A DNA stretch of 64,000 bases, taken from contig CAWEBF010000023.1 of the NCBI GenBank assembly GCA_963807235.1, positions 1 through 64,000 on the forward strand. Direction: 5' to 3'. This document shows positions 1 through 8,261 of the stretch, one piece after another. Each line of letters begins with the position of its first letter. Positions within the stretch are counted from its first letter, which is position 1. The notes under the pieces were generated by a model, which did no database searches, was not told the DNA's origin, and was given only the letters and a program-made list of their open reading frames with translations. Made by a program: the position numbers and the translations under genes. This DNA comes from CAWEBF01 sp963807235. Its GTDB lineage: Bacteria; Acidobacteriota; Vicinamibacteria; Vicinamibacterales; UBA2999.

Positions 1-384
1 CTCGCGGAGCAGCGACAGGCAGAACGCGTCGATGGTGCTGACGGCGATGTCCCCCATGCGATCGCGCAGTTCCCGCCACCGGGCCGGCGTGAAGTCCCCT
101 CGTCCGGCCGCCTCGGTCATGGCGGCGAGGATGCGGTCGCGCATCTCGGCGGCAGCCTTGCGCGTGAAGGTCATCGCCAGGATGTGGCGGGGGTCCACGC
201 CAGCCCGCAGCAGGTTCACATAGCGATCGACCAGGACGCGCGTCTTGCCGGTGCCGGCCGAGGCTTCGAGCGCCACGTTCACGCGCGGGTCCACGGCGAA
301 GGCGCGCGCCTCCTGATCGCGCGCCATCGCCGGAGACAGAACAGGCGCCGGCTCCCCGTCGAACGGCAGGCGAAAGTTACTCAT
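1..384 (-). CDS. addA: AddA-type UvrD-like helicase/nuclease, N-terminal 128 residues
   Basis: This is the start of the helicase-nuclease subunit of an AddAB-type complex that unwinds and resects double-strand breaks for recombination; the gene runs off the left edge. A Walker A motif ASAGTGKT lies at residues 41-48, followed by the superfamily 1A motif Ia (MTFTRKAAAEM, 71-81) and the VSTIDAFC block (115-122) typical of UvrD/AddA proteins. The ATG overlaps the stop of the upstream nuclease gene (ATGAGTAA), so the two are translationally coupled, as expected for subunits of one enzyme. The C-terminal nuclease domain is outside the window, so AddA rather than another UvrD-like protein is inferred mainly from the AddB-like neighbour. 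Confidence 0.85.
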   Translation of the reverse strand, partial: MSNFRLPFDGEPAPVLSPAMARDQEARAFAVDPRVNVALEASAGTGKTRVLVDRYVNLLRAGVDPRHILAMTFTRKAAAEMRDRILAAMTEAAGRGDFTPARWRELRDRMGDIAVSTIDAFCLSLLRE

Positions 385-3357
385 CGCCGACGTAGTCCTT
401 GCGGCATACCGAGGCATAAGCGCACCAGCGGCAGCTCATCTCGTCTACTGGCCGCGGGGGAAACTCCCCCGCGCCCACGTTGGCGAGCACATCCAGCACG
501 CGGTCGCGCGCTTCGGCCAGCCGTTCGTCGTCGTGGGAGCCCGCCTTCACGATCGGCACGAGCGTGCGTGGGCCGCGCAAGCTCACGTAGGCGGCCTCGT
601 CGATCGACCATGCCGCGCCGTCCCGGCTCGACAGACGCTCCTGCGCACACAGCGCGTACACCGGGGCCTGAAGCGCCAGCTTGGGCTGCGGCGCGCTGCC
701 GGACTTGTAGTCGATGACGCGAAGGCGGCGGCCGGGCAGCAGATCGATGCGGTCGGCCATGCCGCGCAACGCCACCGCCGGCCCCTGGCCGCCCAGCGTG
801 AAGTCGCCTTCCAGGCGATGTTCCAGCCAGCGCTCGGCGACAGGTTCGGGACGGCGGCTGGCCTCGAGCGACAGCACCGTCTGGGCGACGCCTGGAGAGA
901 TGGCCGAGCCGAACAGACGCGCCCGCTCATGGGCGGCGTCGGTGTCGGAGAGCCTGGCGAGCAGCGGCTCGACCGCCGCGGCAAAGACCGTACGCGCGCG
1001 ATCCAGGTTCGCCGGTGTGATGGGTCCCGCGCCTTCCCGATCCCAGGCCTCGAAGAAGCGCTGCAGCGCCTCGTGGACGAATCGTCCCCTGGCGCGCGGC
1101 GAGACGCGCCGCGTCGTCCTCGGGCGGTTCCTCCAGCCGCAGGACGTCGGCGGCGAAGAACTTGAAGGGGCAATCGAGATACCGCTCCAGGGCGCTGAGC
1201 GAAAGCGGCGGCGGCGCGAACGCCCCGGCACGCCCGTGGTACCCCACGCCTTCGCCGGCCGGAGCCTCGATGCGCAATGCGGCCCACGCCGCGGCGGCCT
1301 CGTCGAGCGCGTCCGGGCGCGGGCGCGCCGGCCGCCAGCGCCTCATGGTCGAAGATCCGGCGAGGCTGAAGGGGCTCCTCGACCCGCGGATGGCCCGCAG
1401 CCGCCAGCTCCTCGACGAACGGAGACGGGCTGACGATCGCATCCGACTCCAGCAGGAAAGCGGATGCCACGAGGCGCTGCGCCGGCAGCGTCACCAGGTC
1501 GTCGAAGGCGGCGCGCGCGCCGTGCAGGCGCGCCTGCTCTCCCGGCCAGCCGAGTTCCCGAAGCACCGCGGGGGAGTAGAAGATGTCGCGGCGCGGCGGT
1601 TCCGGCCATTCGCCCTCGACCAGCCCCGCCAGCTGCACCAGATCGAACTCGCCAAAGGGCGCGCTGGCGCTGTCCACGACGTGGACGCCTGCGTCGCCCG
1701 TGCGCGGCGCGAACGTCTGCGCGTCGATCCAGCGCCGCACCAGCGCGCGGACCTCCTGGAAGCCCACCGGCTCGGCGTCGAAACGCGCGAACGCGTCCCG
1801 CAGCCCCGCCAGCGTGGCCAGCACGGCGGCACGCGCGCGCCGATGGCGTTCGAGCAGCGACGTTTCCAGCGGTGAATCGTGGAACGACGGCACTGCGCTG
1901 CCGCCGTCTGTCGGCGGCGCGTCGTCCACTGGTGGCGCCCCGCCGCGCGCGGACAGAAACGCCAGCAGGGTGTCGAGATGCGCCGCGACCGGCTGAGCGT
2001 CCAGGAGCGGAGCCAATTCGGCGGCCGTCCGCAACAGGACTCGGCCGGCTCGCGCCGCGCGCGTCATCCGTCCGCGCTCGTCGGCGACCTGCTCCCACGC
2101 CGCCACCAGACGCGCAAGCGCGCCCGGATCGCCGAGGTAGGACTGCTCCGCCAACGCGCGGTCCAGGCCGTCCACATCCCGTGGCGTCACATCCAGACCC
2201 AGATGCGGGGATCGCAGCAGCACCGCGGCGGGCCCGCGCGCGAAGTTGGACCCCACCGCCGCCAGCACCACGTCGAGCGCGGCGGCGAACGGCTCGGCGG
2301 CGAGCGGCAGCGCGTCGAACATCTGGCACGGCACGCCGGCCGACCGGAACACCTCCCGCGCCACGTAGACGTACGGCAGTCGCTGGTGCACGACAATCGC
2401 GGCGCGAGCGGGCGCGCGCAGCTGTCCCGATCGCACGGCCGCTTTCACGCGCCTGGCAAAATCGGCCACCTCGTCCTCGCGGTCGCGAGGGCGATGGATC
2501 ACCTCGCCGTTAGAGGGCACGCAGAGCACGGGCGCGGGCGCGGATCCGCCATCGAACCGCACCTCGTCCAGGCCCGGCAGGAAACCGTGGATGACCTCGT
2601 GGAACTCGCCGGCGACCACGCGGTCGGTGGCGACCACGTCGAGCTGTTCGAGGCCAGGGATGCGAGCCAACAGATCCCAGTGAGCCGGCGCGAGTCCGTT
2701 CGGGTCGAAGGCGCGGTCGCCCACCGCCACGATCACATGCCGGTAAGGCTTCGGCGATGCCGCCGCCAGCACGCGCTCGATGACACCGTGCTGATCGAGG
2801 CCCGCTCCGCGGCACCGTTCCTCGAACGCGCGAAAGGCCGCGGCCAGGAAGCGCGTCTGGCGCACGAGCCGTTCGGCGCCACGGTCGTCGGCGGCGCCCG
2901 GCTCGAGGTGTCCGAGCGTCAGCCGCTCGAACACGTCCACCGTCTTCTGATTGAGACGCAGCGTGTCGTAGAAGCGCAGCATCTCGGTGACGAGCCCGGG
3001 ACGCAGCCGGAAGGGCGGCTCGAAGCCCATCGATCGCGCGGTCCGGCAGGCGACGCCCAGCAGGGCCTCGCGTTCGGCGTCCGAGAGCATGGGCGGCAGA
3101 TCCACGAGGCGCTGGGCGAATGCCGTCACCAGGGCGCCGACGGGCACGAAGTCGGGCAGCACCAGCGTGGGACGGCCAGCGAGCTGCCGGTCCTCGATGC
3201 TTCGACGCAGCTGCTCGCCGGCGGCTTGTGTAGGGACGAGGATCAGTCGATCGCGGGCGGCGAGCGGAGGACCCTGGCTCGCCAGGGTGGCCAGCGCGAT
3301 GCGGAACGCGCTGAGATCCGCCACGCGGATCAGGCGCGTGGTCCGCGGGGTGATCAC
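377..3357 (-). CDS. addB: AddB-like PD-(D/E)XK nuclease / inactivated helicase subunit (two frameshifts)
   Basis: This is the partner subunit of the AddA helicase, about 990 residues, for double-strand break processing. The N-terminal two thirds resemble a helicase-like region without a Walker A motif, as in AddB. The C-terminal part has the RecB-family nuclease signatures: GRFVHEAL, then RVIDYKSG (D and K of the PD-(D/E)XK core). Four cysteines fit an AddB-type Fe-S cluster: one in CPFKFF and three in CRWCAYASVC near the end. Start is GTG, overlapping the upstream stop by GTGA. The reading frame changes near 1315 and near 1100, both inside conserved sequence that continues in the new frame, so indel errors are more likely than decay. 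A generic PD-(D/E)XK protein is the alternative name. Confidence 0.8.
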
Positions 3358-4718
3358 TGGAGTCTGGGCAGCTCGAGCATCTCGCGAATGTTCTGCTGGG
3401 CGCGCGTCAGCATCATCAGCGCCCCAGCCGCCGCCGACGAGGCCTCCCACGCGCGTGCCAGGTTCCCCGACGAGATGGCATCCGCGCGCTGGCGCGTGGC
3501 GTTCTCAGCGAACCGCCAGGCGCCGACGATGAGATCGTGCGTCGGGCGCAACTCGTCGGGCACGCGCAGACGCTCCAACCGCTCGGCCCCGCCGCTCAGG
3601 CGAGACCGAAGCGACTGCAGAGTGGACAGCTTCGGCCCGTCCAGGCGCCGAATGGCTTCGAGCGAGGCGCGCGCCTTGACGAGCCCGATGAACTGCGAAC
3701 CGACCATGCGCTGGTAGCTCTGATAGACGTCCTGGCGCAGGAGCCACTGATCGCGGCGCAGGCGCAGCACGCGGGCCGCCTCCAGGTCGGCGGCCACGGT
3801 GGCCCGCAGGGCGGTCACGACGTCGGGACGGCGTCGCCCCAGCTTCTGGTCCTCGTAATCGATGCGGTCCAGCACCTTCTCGACGCCGGTCACGCGAGCG
3901 CGCGCGGCCTCGCGCGACGACGCCTGGACCAGACGGCGCGACAGGTCCGAGTAGCGGCGCTCGATGTCCAGCTCGCCCTTGATGCGAATCTCGAGCGACT
4001 CGCGCAATGCCGCGGCGTTGGGAATCACAACGCCCTCGTCCAGCATCGCGCGCGCCGTCTGCAGCAGCATCAGCTTGTCGGCCGGCTGAGTCGTCAGGCC
4101 GGCCAGCCGGACCACCTGGTCGAACTGCTCGGCCGGCGTCGGCAGGCCCAGCAACGGCTCCAACTCGACGACGGGCAGCGACGCGACGAGCGACAGCTCG
4201 AAGGACGTTTGCCCCGCGGCGGCGCGCAGTCCCGCGATGGCTTCATCGATGAGGCCGACAATCTCGCGAACGTCGTCCTGCCGGTAGCCCTGGTGCGTCA
4301 CGGGCCAGGTCGCGAGCGCGGCTCGCGCCCGCGAGGCCAGTTCCATCGCTCGCGCCCGGTCGGTGGTGACGGCGATCTCGTTGAGCACCCGGGCCACGTC
4401 GTCGTTGAGGGCCCGGAAGTCTTCCTCACCCCGTGTCTGGGCGTACTGCTGAAACCTCGCCGACGCGGCGTACCGGTCGGTCCGGGGCCAGTCCACCGCC
4501 TCCGCGGCGACCCACACGACCTGGAGGCGCGGCTCTTCCGCACCTCCGCCGACCGGCATGGAGAAGATGACCCGGTCCTCGACGCGGCTGAACTCGCCGT
4601 AGCTGACCAGGACCCCCCCGTCGCGCAGGAAGATGCGGAACAGCGTGGCGTCTGCGGCCGAGGCGGCCGAGGCGCATGCCACACTCAGCAGGAACACGAG
4701 TCGGGACAGCACGCGCAT
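3354..4718 (-). CDS. Secreted alpha-helical protein of unknown function
   Basis: I do not recognise a family. The 454-residue product begins with MRVLSRLVFLLSVACASAASA, a good Sec signal peptide, so it is probably periplasmic. After a short beta-rich start (RIFLRDGGVLVSYGEF) the rest is mostly charged amphipathic helix rich in R, E, L and A, possibly helical repeats. An open frame extends further upstream, but that stretch crosses a hairpin repeat, so the ATG directly before the signal peptide is preferred. A -10-like TACAAT lies at 4737-4742 on this strand, 18 bases before the ATG. The stop overlaps the addB start, so the gene heads the addB-addA operon; a link with DNA repair is only positional. 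Confidence 0.7.
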   Translation of the reverse strand: MRVLSRLVFLLSVACASAASAADATLFRIFLRDGGVLVSYGEFSRVEDRVIFSMPVGGGAEEPRLQVVWVAAEAVDWPRTDRYAASARFQQYAQTRGEEDFRALNDDVARVLNEIAVTTDRARAMELASRARAALATWPVTHQGYRQDDVREIVGLIDEAIAGLRAAAGQTSFELSLVASLPVVELEPLLGLPTPAEQFDQVVRLAGLTTQPADKLMLLQTARAMLDEGVVIPNAAALRESLEIRIKGELDIERRYSDLSRRLVQASSREAARARVTGVEKVLDRIDYEDQKLGRRRPDVVTALRATVAADLEAARVLRLRRDQWLLRQDVYQSYQRMVGSQFIGLVKARASLEAIRRLDGPKLSTLQSLRSRLSGGAERLERLRVPDELRPTHDLIVGAWRFAENATRQRADAISSGNLARAWEASSAAAGALMMLTRAQQNIREMLELPRLQ

Positions 4719-4775
4719 GACCTTGGAAACGCAGCCATTGTACCTTCGGCTCACGGGCGGACGCACGACAGACCC

Positions 4776-4853
4776 GCCCGCACGAAGTGCGGGCAAGAAG
4801 ACACTGCGCTGGCGAGGCGGAGCCTGGAAAATCGCGGGAGGCGCAGCCTCGCC
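4776..4853 (-). repeat. Two-hairpin dispersed repeat, copy 1
   Basis: On the minus strand this reads as a first hairpin (GGCGAGGC at 4846-4853 pairing with GCCTCGCC at 4811-4818), then a linker with CAGTGTCTTCTTG, then a second hairpin GCCCGCAC-TTC-GTGCGGGC (4776-4794). The same order of elements occurs at 6731-6806, and the second half occurs at 43296-43347. Palindromic extragenic repeats of this size resemble REP elements. Confidence 0.75.
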
Positions 4854-4859
4854 AGCCTG

Positions 4860-4904
4860 TGTGGAAAAGCTGTGGACCGCCCGTGCAAAACCTGTGGAGA
4901 GCCT
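4860..4904 (+). other. Phased DnaA-box-like cluster (four 11-bp units)
   Basis: Four consecutive 11-mers all begin with GTG (4861, 4872, 4883, 4894). The first is preceded by T to give TGTGGAAAA, whose complement TTTTCCACA fits the DnaA-box consensus TTWTNCACA. The third (CGTGCAAAA) fits with one mismatch. The other two keep only TGTGGA. A T-tract follows. This may be a DnaA or other regulator site; the similarity is to short degenerate motifs only. Confidence 0.35.
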
Positions 4905-5055
4905 GCGGGCGAGAATTTTTTTACGGCCTGGATCACGCCCGAAACCCGCGACCGCGCCCGTGAACGGCGGTCTTCGCGATCGCCTTCGCTTGATCGCTCG
5001 TGCCCGCGGGCCCATGATCGTGCGCTCGTCCATTTGACTATCCGATGACCAATCG

Positions 5056-5280
5056 ATGAACGTGATCGTCCACCGCTTCGAAGAAACCATTGGCGGGCGT
5101 CCCTATGAGATCGAGGTCACGTCCGCGGGCCCCCGCTGGCGTGCCCAGCTGAGGCGACGCCCCGGCGTCCCCACGGCCATGATGCCGTTCTATGGCGAGA
5201 CGCCTCCCGAGGCGGCTCAGCGCCTGACCGATTGGCTGACCCTGGCCCATACACGGCGCTTGAACACGCGGCCCGCCTGA
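5056..5280 (+). CDS. Small conserved-looking hypothetical protein (74 aa)
   Basis: The product is a 74-residue soluble protein with no recognised family. It has a short beta-like start (MNVIVHRFEE), a central segment with PYEIEV and RWRAQLRRRP, and an amphipathic C-terminal helix (EAAQRLTDWLTLAH), giving a small alpha/beta appearance. No signal peptide or metal motif is visible. It stands alone between a divergent secreted protein and the DUF1326 gene. High-GC codon use in its own frame and clear flanking non-coding sequence support it as real. Confidence 0.6.
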   Translation: MNVIVHRFEETIGGRPYEIEVTSAGPRWRAQLRRRPGVPTAMMPFYGETPPEAAQRLTDWLTLAHTRRLNTRPA

Positions 5281-5395
5281 CAACTGCCCACGGCCAGTAA
5301 GACGCCGGGCCCGTGGCCCCGGACGGGGCCGGGCGGGCCATCGTTGTGTGCTGTGGTGTATATTTGCCCGCTCTAAACAGGATGGGGGCGCACCG

Positions 5396-6031
5396 ATGGC
5401 ATATGTCGACTGGCAGATGCAGGGTCTCGAAATGGTCAACTGCAGTTGTGAGTGGGGCTGCCCCTGTCAGTTCAATGCACTGCCGAGTCACGGTCATTGC
5501 CGCGCGTTGACCTTCGTCCAGGTGGAACGCGGTCGCTACGGTGACGTGCCGCTCGACGGCCTGCGGTGGGGCATTCTGGCGGCCTGGCCCGGCCCGATTC
5601 ACTTCGGGAACGGAACCTTTCAGGCCATCGTGGATGAGCGCGCCGACATCAAACAGCGCCACGCGCTCGAAGCGATTGCCCACGGCCGCGACACCGAGCC
5701 GGGGGTACTCATCTGGCAGATCTTCTCGACCACGGTTTCGACCGTGCTCCCGACCCTCACGCGGCCGATCCAACTCGAGATAGACCTCGCCGCGCGCACG
5801 GCGGCTCTGTTCGTTCCTGGTGTGATCGAGGGCTCGGTGGCCGCGATCAAGAACCCGAAGACGGGGGCACCGCATCGCGCTCGCGTCTCGCTGCCGAACG
5901 GCTTCGAGTACACCGACGCCGAGTTCGCCAGCGGGCGCGCCATCGCCGACGGCGGCATCCCGCTGGAGTTCAGCGACACGCACGCCCATCTGGCCCGAAT
6001 CCACTGGACGACTCACGGCGTCGTCCGGTAG
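5396..6031 (+). CDS. DUF1326 family protein
   Basis: The protein belongs to the DUF1326 family, whose function is not established. The cysteine-rich start NCSCEWGCPCQF (CxCxxxCxC) is the family hallmark and could bind metal or form disulfides. The remaining residues include WGILAAWPGPIH and GVIEGSVAAIKNPKTG, typical of the family core. The ATG before AYVDWQM was chosen because upstream sequence in the same frame shows no conserved character. The product is 211 residues, the usual length. The gene converges on the DUF523 gene, and the gap holds an inverted repeat able to act as terminator for both. Confidence 0.85.
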   Translation: MAYVDWQMQGLEMVNCSCEWGCPCQFNALPSHGHCRALTFVQVERGRYGDVPLDGLRWGILAAWPGPIHFGNGTFQAIVDERADIKQRHALEAIAHGRDTEPGVLIWQIFSTTVSTVLPTLTRPIQLEIDLAARTAALFVPGVIEGSVAAIKNPKTGAPHRARVSLPNGFEYTDAEFASGRAIADGGIPLEFSDTHAHLARIHWTTHGVVR

Positions 6032-6057
6032 GTCGCCGGAGAGGTTCAGCGACCTGA

Positions 6058-6153
6058 ATTCACAATGCACAAGTCACAAGTCACAAATCGGACTAGGACC
6101 GGAACTGCAGTTCCGGCCTTCTTTGTGAATTGTGAATTGTGACTTGTGAATTG
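6058..6153. repeat. Heptamer-repeat inverted structure with central palindrome; possible bidirectional terminator
   Basis: The left arm is four 7-bp units, ATTCACA-ATGCACA-AGTCACA-AGTCACA. The right arm is four complementary units, TTGTGAA-TTGTGAA-TTGTGAC-TTGTGAA. Between them is a perfect 18-nt palindrome CCGGAACTGCAGTTCCGG (6099-6116). The whole can fold into a long stem and lies between two convergent genes. The left arm is almost identical to the array at 60317-60344. Confidence 0.75.
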
Positions 6154-6162
6154 AATGGCTCC

Positions 6163-6720
6163 TCACCGCCTGCTGCGGCTGAGCAACAGCTCGTCGGGCA
6201 CGGTTTGCCGCGCATACGCGAACACGCGCACGAGGAATTGCTTCCTGATTCGCGGGTCCTGCAAGCCGTCCTCGTCTTCGACTGGGAGCATCGGAAGCGC
6301 TCTCGTCAGGGCGGCGGCGAAAAGCCCGCGCCCCGTTCGCTCGACAGCCCCGCCGCGGGTGTAGACCTTGACACTCTGGAGACCGCACGAGGGCGAATCC
6401 TTCTTGAGGACGTAGCCGTCCAGGTCGAGCTCCCCGAGCTGCTTCACGCGACGGTCGGCAGCCATGATCAGCTGGGCGGTCACGTCACGTCGGGTCCCGG
6501 CGGTGACCAGCCGCACCTGGTCGCCTGTGCGCTCGAGCCGCATGGCCTCGCGCGGCGTGCCGAAGCCTGCGTCCTCTTCGGGGCACACTGGCACCCACTG
6601 CACGAAGCGGGCAAGCACGTCCGTGAGGAACGCATCACGCTTGTGCCCGCCGTCGTAGCGCACCTCCTGGCCCAGCAGGCACGCCGACACCCCGATGCGC
6701 ACGACCCTGGCGCTCGCCAT
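6163..6720 (-). CDS. DUF523 (YbbK-like) protein
   Basis: This is a cytoplasmic DUF523 protein of unknown function. The family core is clear: VSACLLGQEVRYDGGHK at the start, PVCPEEDAGFGTPREAM in the middle and LKKDSPSCGL near residue 115, with the conserved cysteines of all three motifs. After the core the sequence continues to DPRIRKQFLVRVFAYAR, the point where longer relatives go on into a DUF1722 domain; here it ends 15 residues later, so this is the stand-alone form. The ATG before ASARVVRIG was chosen because an upstream ATG would place the dispersed hairpin repeat inside the gene. Confidence 0.85.
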   Translation of the reverse strand: MASARVVRIGVSACLLGQEVRYDGGHKRDAFLTDVLARFVQWVPVCPEEDAGFGTPREAMRLERTGDQVRLVTAGTRRDVTAQLIMAADRRVKQLGELDLDGYVLKKDSPSCGLQSVKVYTRGGAVERTGRGLFAAALTRALPMLPVEDEDGLQDPRIRKQFLVRVFAYARQTVPDELLLSRSRR

Positions 6721-6730
6721 CGAATCAATC

Positions 6731-6806
6731 CTAGCGAGGCTTCGCACATTCGCATAAAAGGCTCCGCCTCGCTAGGGCAGTGTCTTTTGGCCCCGCTTCG
6801 CGGGGC
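6731..6806 (+). repeat. Two-hairpin dispersed repeat, copy 2
   Basis: The first hairpin pairs CTAGCGAGGC (6731-6740) with GCCTCGCTAG (6766-6775). A linker GGCAGTGTCTTTTG follows, then the hairpin GCCCCGC-TTC-GCGGGGC (6790-6806) and a G-run. The arrangement matches copy 1 at 4776-4853 read on the other strand, including the GGCTCCGCCTCGC and CAGTGTCTT words. It lies between the divergent DUF523 and cytochrome genes. Confidence 0.75.
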
Positions 6807-6924
6807 GGGGGGGTAAAAATTTCGGCAAAAACGCCCGATCCTATGGACATCCCGCGGGCAACGCCGGATACTGGGCCGGTACGGGTGTGTGCGTCCGTCC
6901 GGACGAGTCGGGAGGAGTTGGGCG

Positions 6925-8253
6925 ATGAGCAAGACCTTACGCGTCCTGGTCCAGGGAGTCCTTTTCGGCGGCTTCGTTGCCGTCATTCCCGCATCAGCCG
7001 AGGGCCTCTCCGCCCCCACCTTTACGAAGGACGTCGCGCCCATCTTCCAGGACAAGTGCGAAGCGTGTCACCGGCCCGATTCGATCGCGCCGATGTCGCT
7101 CGTGTCCTTCGAGGAAGTTCGCCCGTGGGTGCGTTCGATCAAGGCGCGCGTCGTCGCGCGCCAGATGCCGCCGTGGCACATCTCGAAGACCGTCGGTATC
7201 CAGCACTTCAAGAACGACCGGTCGCTGACCGACGCCGAGATCGATCTGATTTCGCGCTGGGTCGATTCGGGCTCGCCCAAGGGCGACCCGAAGGACATGC
7301 CCGCGCCGAAGATCTGGCCGAGCGATCAGAGCTGGAACCTTGCCGCGATGTTCGATCAGAAGGAACCCGACCTGGTCGTCCGCTCGACGCCGTATCTGAT
7401 GAAGGCCCGTGCGAACGACGCGTGGTGGAAGCCAGTCGTCGAAACCGGCCTGACCGAAGCGCGATGGGTCCGCGCGATCGAGATCCGGCCGGGCACGGTA
7501 AAGGGCCGGAAGGTCACGCACCATGCCATCGCGCGTCTCCAGCAGGATGAGGATCAGCCCGGCCTCCAGAATGCCGATCAGGGCGACTCCTTCCGCAACG
7601 CCGGCACGTTCATGGAATGGGCCGTCGGCAAGCAGGGCGAGATCATGCGGCCGAATTCCGGCAAGCTGATGCTGCCGGGCTCGAAGATCATCTGGGACAT
7701 CCACTATTCAGCCACCGGCGAGGACGTCAACGACGTGGTCGAACTGGGGCTGTACTTCTATCCCAAGGGCCAGGAGCCGAAGTTCCGGCAGACCCTGCAC
7801 CTGATGGGGTCCGGCGGGATCGACATCCCGCCCAACACGGTGAAGGCGACCGAGGGGTTCTTCCTTCTTCGGCAGAACGCCCGCGTGGAAAGCTTCCAGC
7901 CGCACATGCACCTGCGCGGCAAGGCGATGGCCATGGAGGCGATCCTTCCAAACGGCCAGACGCAGGTCCTGAGCCACGTGGACAACTTCAACTTCAACTG
8001 GCACAACTCGTACGTGTACGCCGATGACGCCGCGCCGCTGCTCCCGAAGGGCACGCTGCTGAAGATCATCGCGTGGCACGACAACACGGCCACCAACAAG
8101 GCAAATCCGGAGCCCAACACCTGGGTGGGCTACGGCGACCGCACGGTCGACGAGATGGCGCACGCGTGGGTCAACGTCACCTACATGGACGACAAGGACT
8201 ACCGCGCGGAGATCGAGACGCGTCGCGCCGTGCCGCAGAGCGGCACGCGCTGA
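6925..8253 (+). CDS. Exported cytochrome c / copper type II monooxygenase-like protein
   Basis: The 442-residue product has a signal peptide (residues 1-25, ending PASAEG) and then a single haem c site CEACH at 45-49, so it is a periplasmic or surface c-type cytochrome. The rest resembles the copper type II ascorbate-dependent monooxygenase fold, with VTHHAIARL near 194, IHYSATGEDV near 257 and QPHMHLRGKAM near 324 supplying candidate copper histidines. Proteins with this haem plus PHM-like layout are common in Acidobacteria and Planctomycetes, but their substrates are unknown. ATG is preceded by GGAGGAG. The next gene follows after 8 bases, so the two are probably co-transcribed. An electron-transfer or oxygenase role is inferred. 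Confidence 0.75.
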   Translation: MSKTLRVLVQGVLFGGFVAVIPASAEGLSAPTFTKDVAPIFQDKCEACHRPDSIAPMSLVSFEEVRPWVRSIKARVVARQMPPWHISKTVGIQHFKNDRSLTDAEIDLISRWVDSGSPKGDPKDMPAPKIWPSDQSWNLAAMFDQKEPDLVVRSTPYLMKARANDAWWKPVVETGLTEARWVRAIEIRPGTVKGRKVTHHAIARLQQDEDQPGLQNADQGDSFRNAGTFMEWAVGKQGEIMRPNSGKLMLPGSKIIWDIHYSATGEDVNDVVELGLYFYPKGQEPKFRQTLHLMGSGGIDIPPNTVKATEGFFLLRQNARVESFQPHMHLRGKAMAMEAILPNGQTQVLSHVDNFNFNWHNSYVYADDAAPLLPKGTLLKIIAWHDNTATNKANPEPNTWVGYGDRTVDEMAHAWVNVTYMDDKDYRAEIETRRAVPQSGTR

Positions 8254-8261
8254 ACGCGGGC

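Larger units (their letters stand above)
4719..5055. other. Divergent intergenic region with repeat and phased box cluster
   Basis: This 337-bp gap separates divergent genes. From left to right it holds a -10-like box for the left gene, one copy of a two-hairpin dispersed repeat (4776-4853), four GTG-led 11-mers (4861-4904) and a short T-tract (4915-4921). No RNA gene was recognised. Confidence 0.6.

Noticed and set aside
4860..4921. Chromosome replication origin
   Set aside because: Only one full DnaA-type site, no dnaA, dnaN or gidA genes nearby and only a short T-tract; kept as a candidate regulator site instead.
6058..6153. CRISPR array or att site
   Set aside because: Units are 7 bp with no spacers, and no cas or integrase genes are present in the window.
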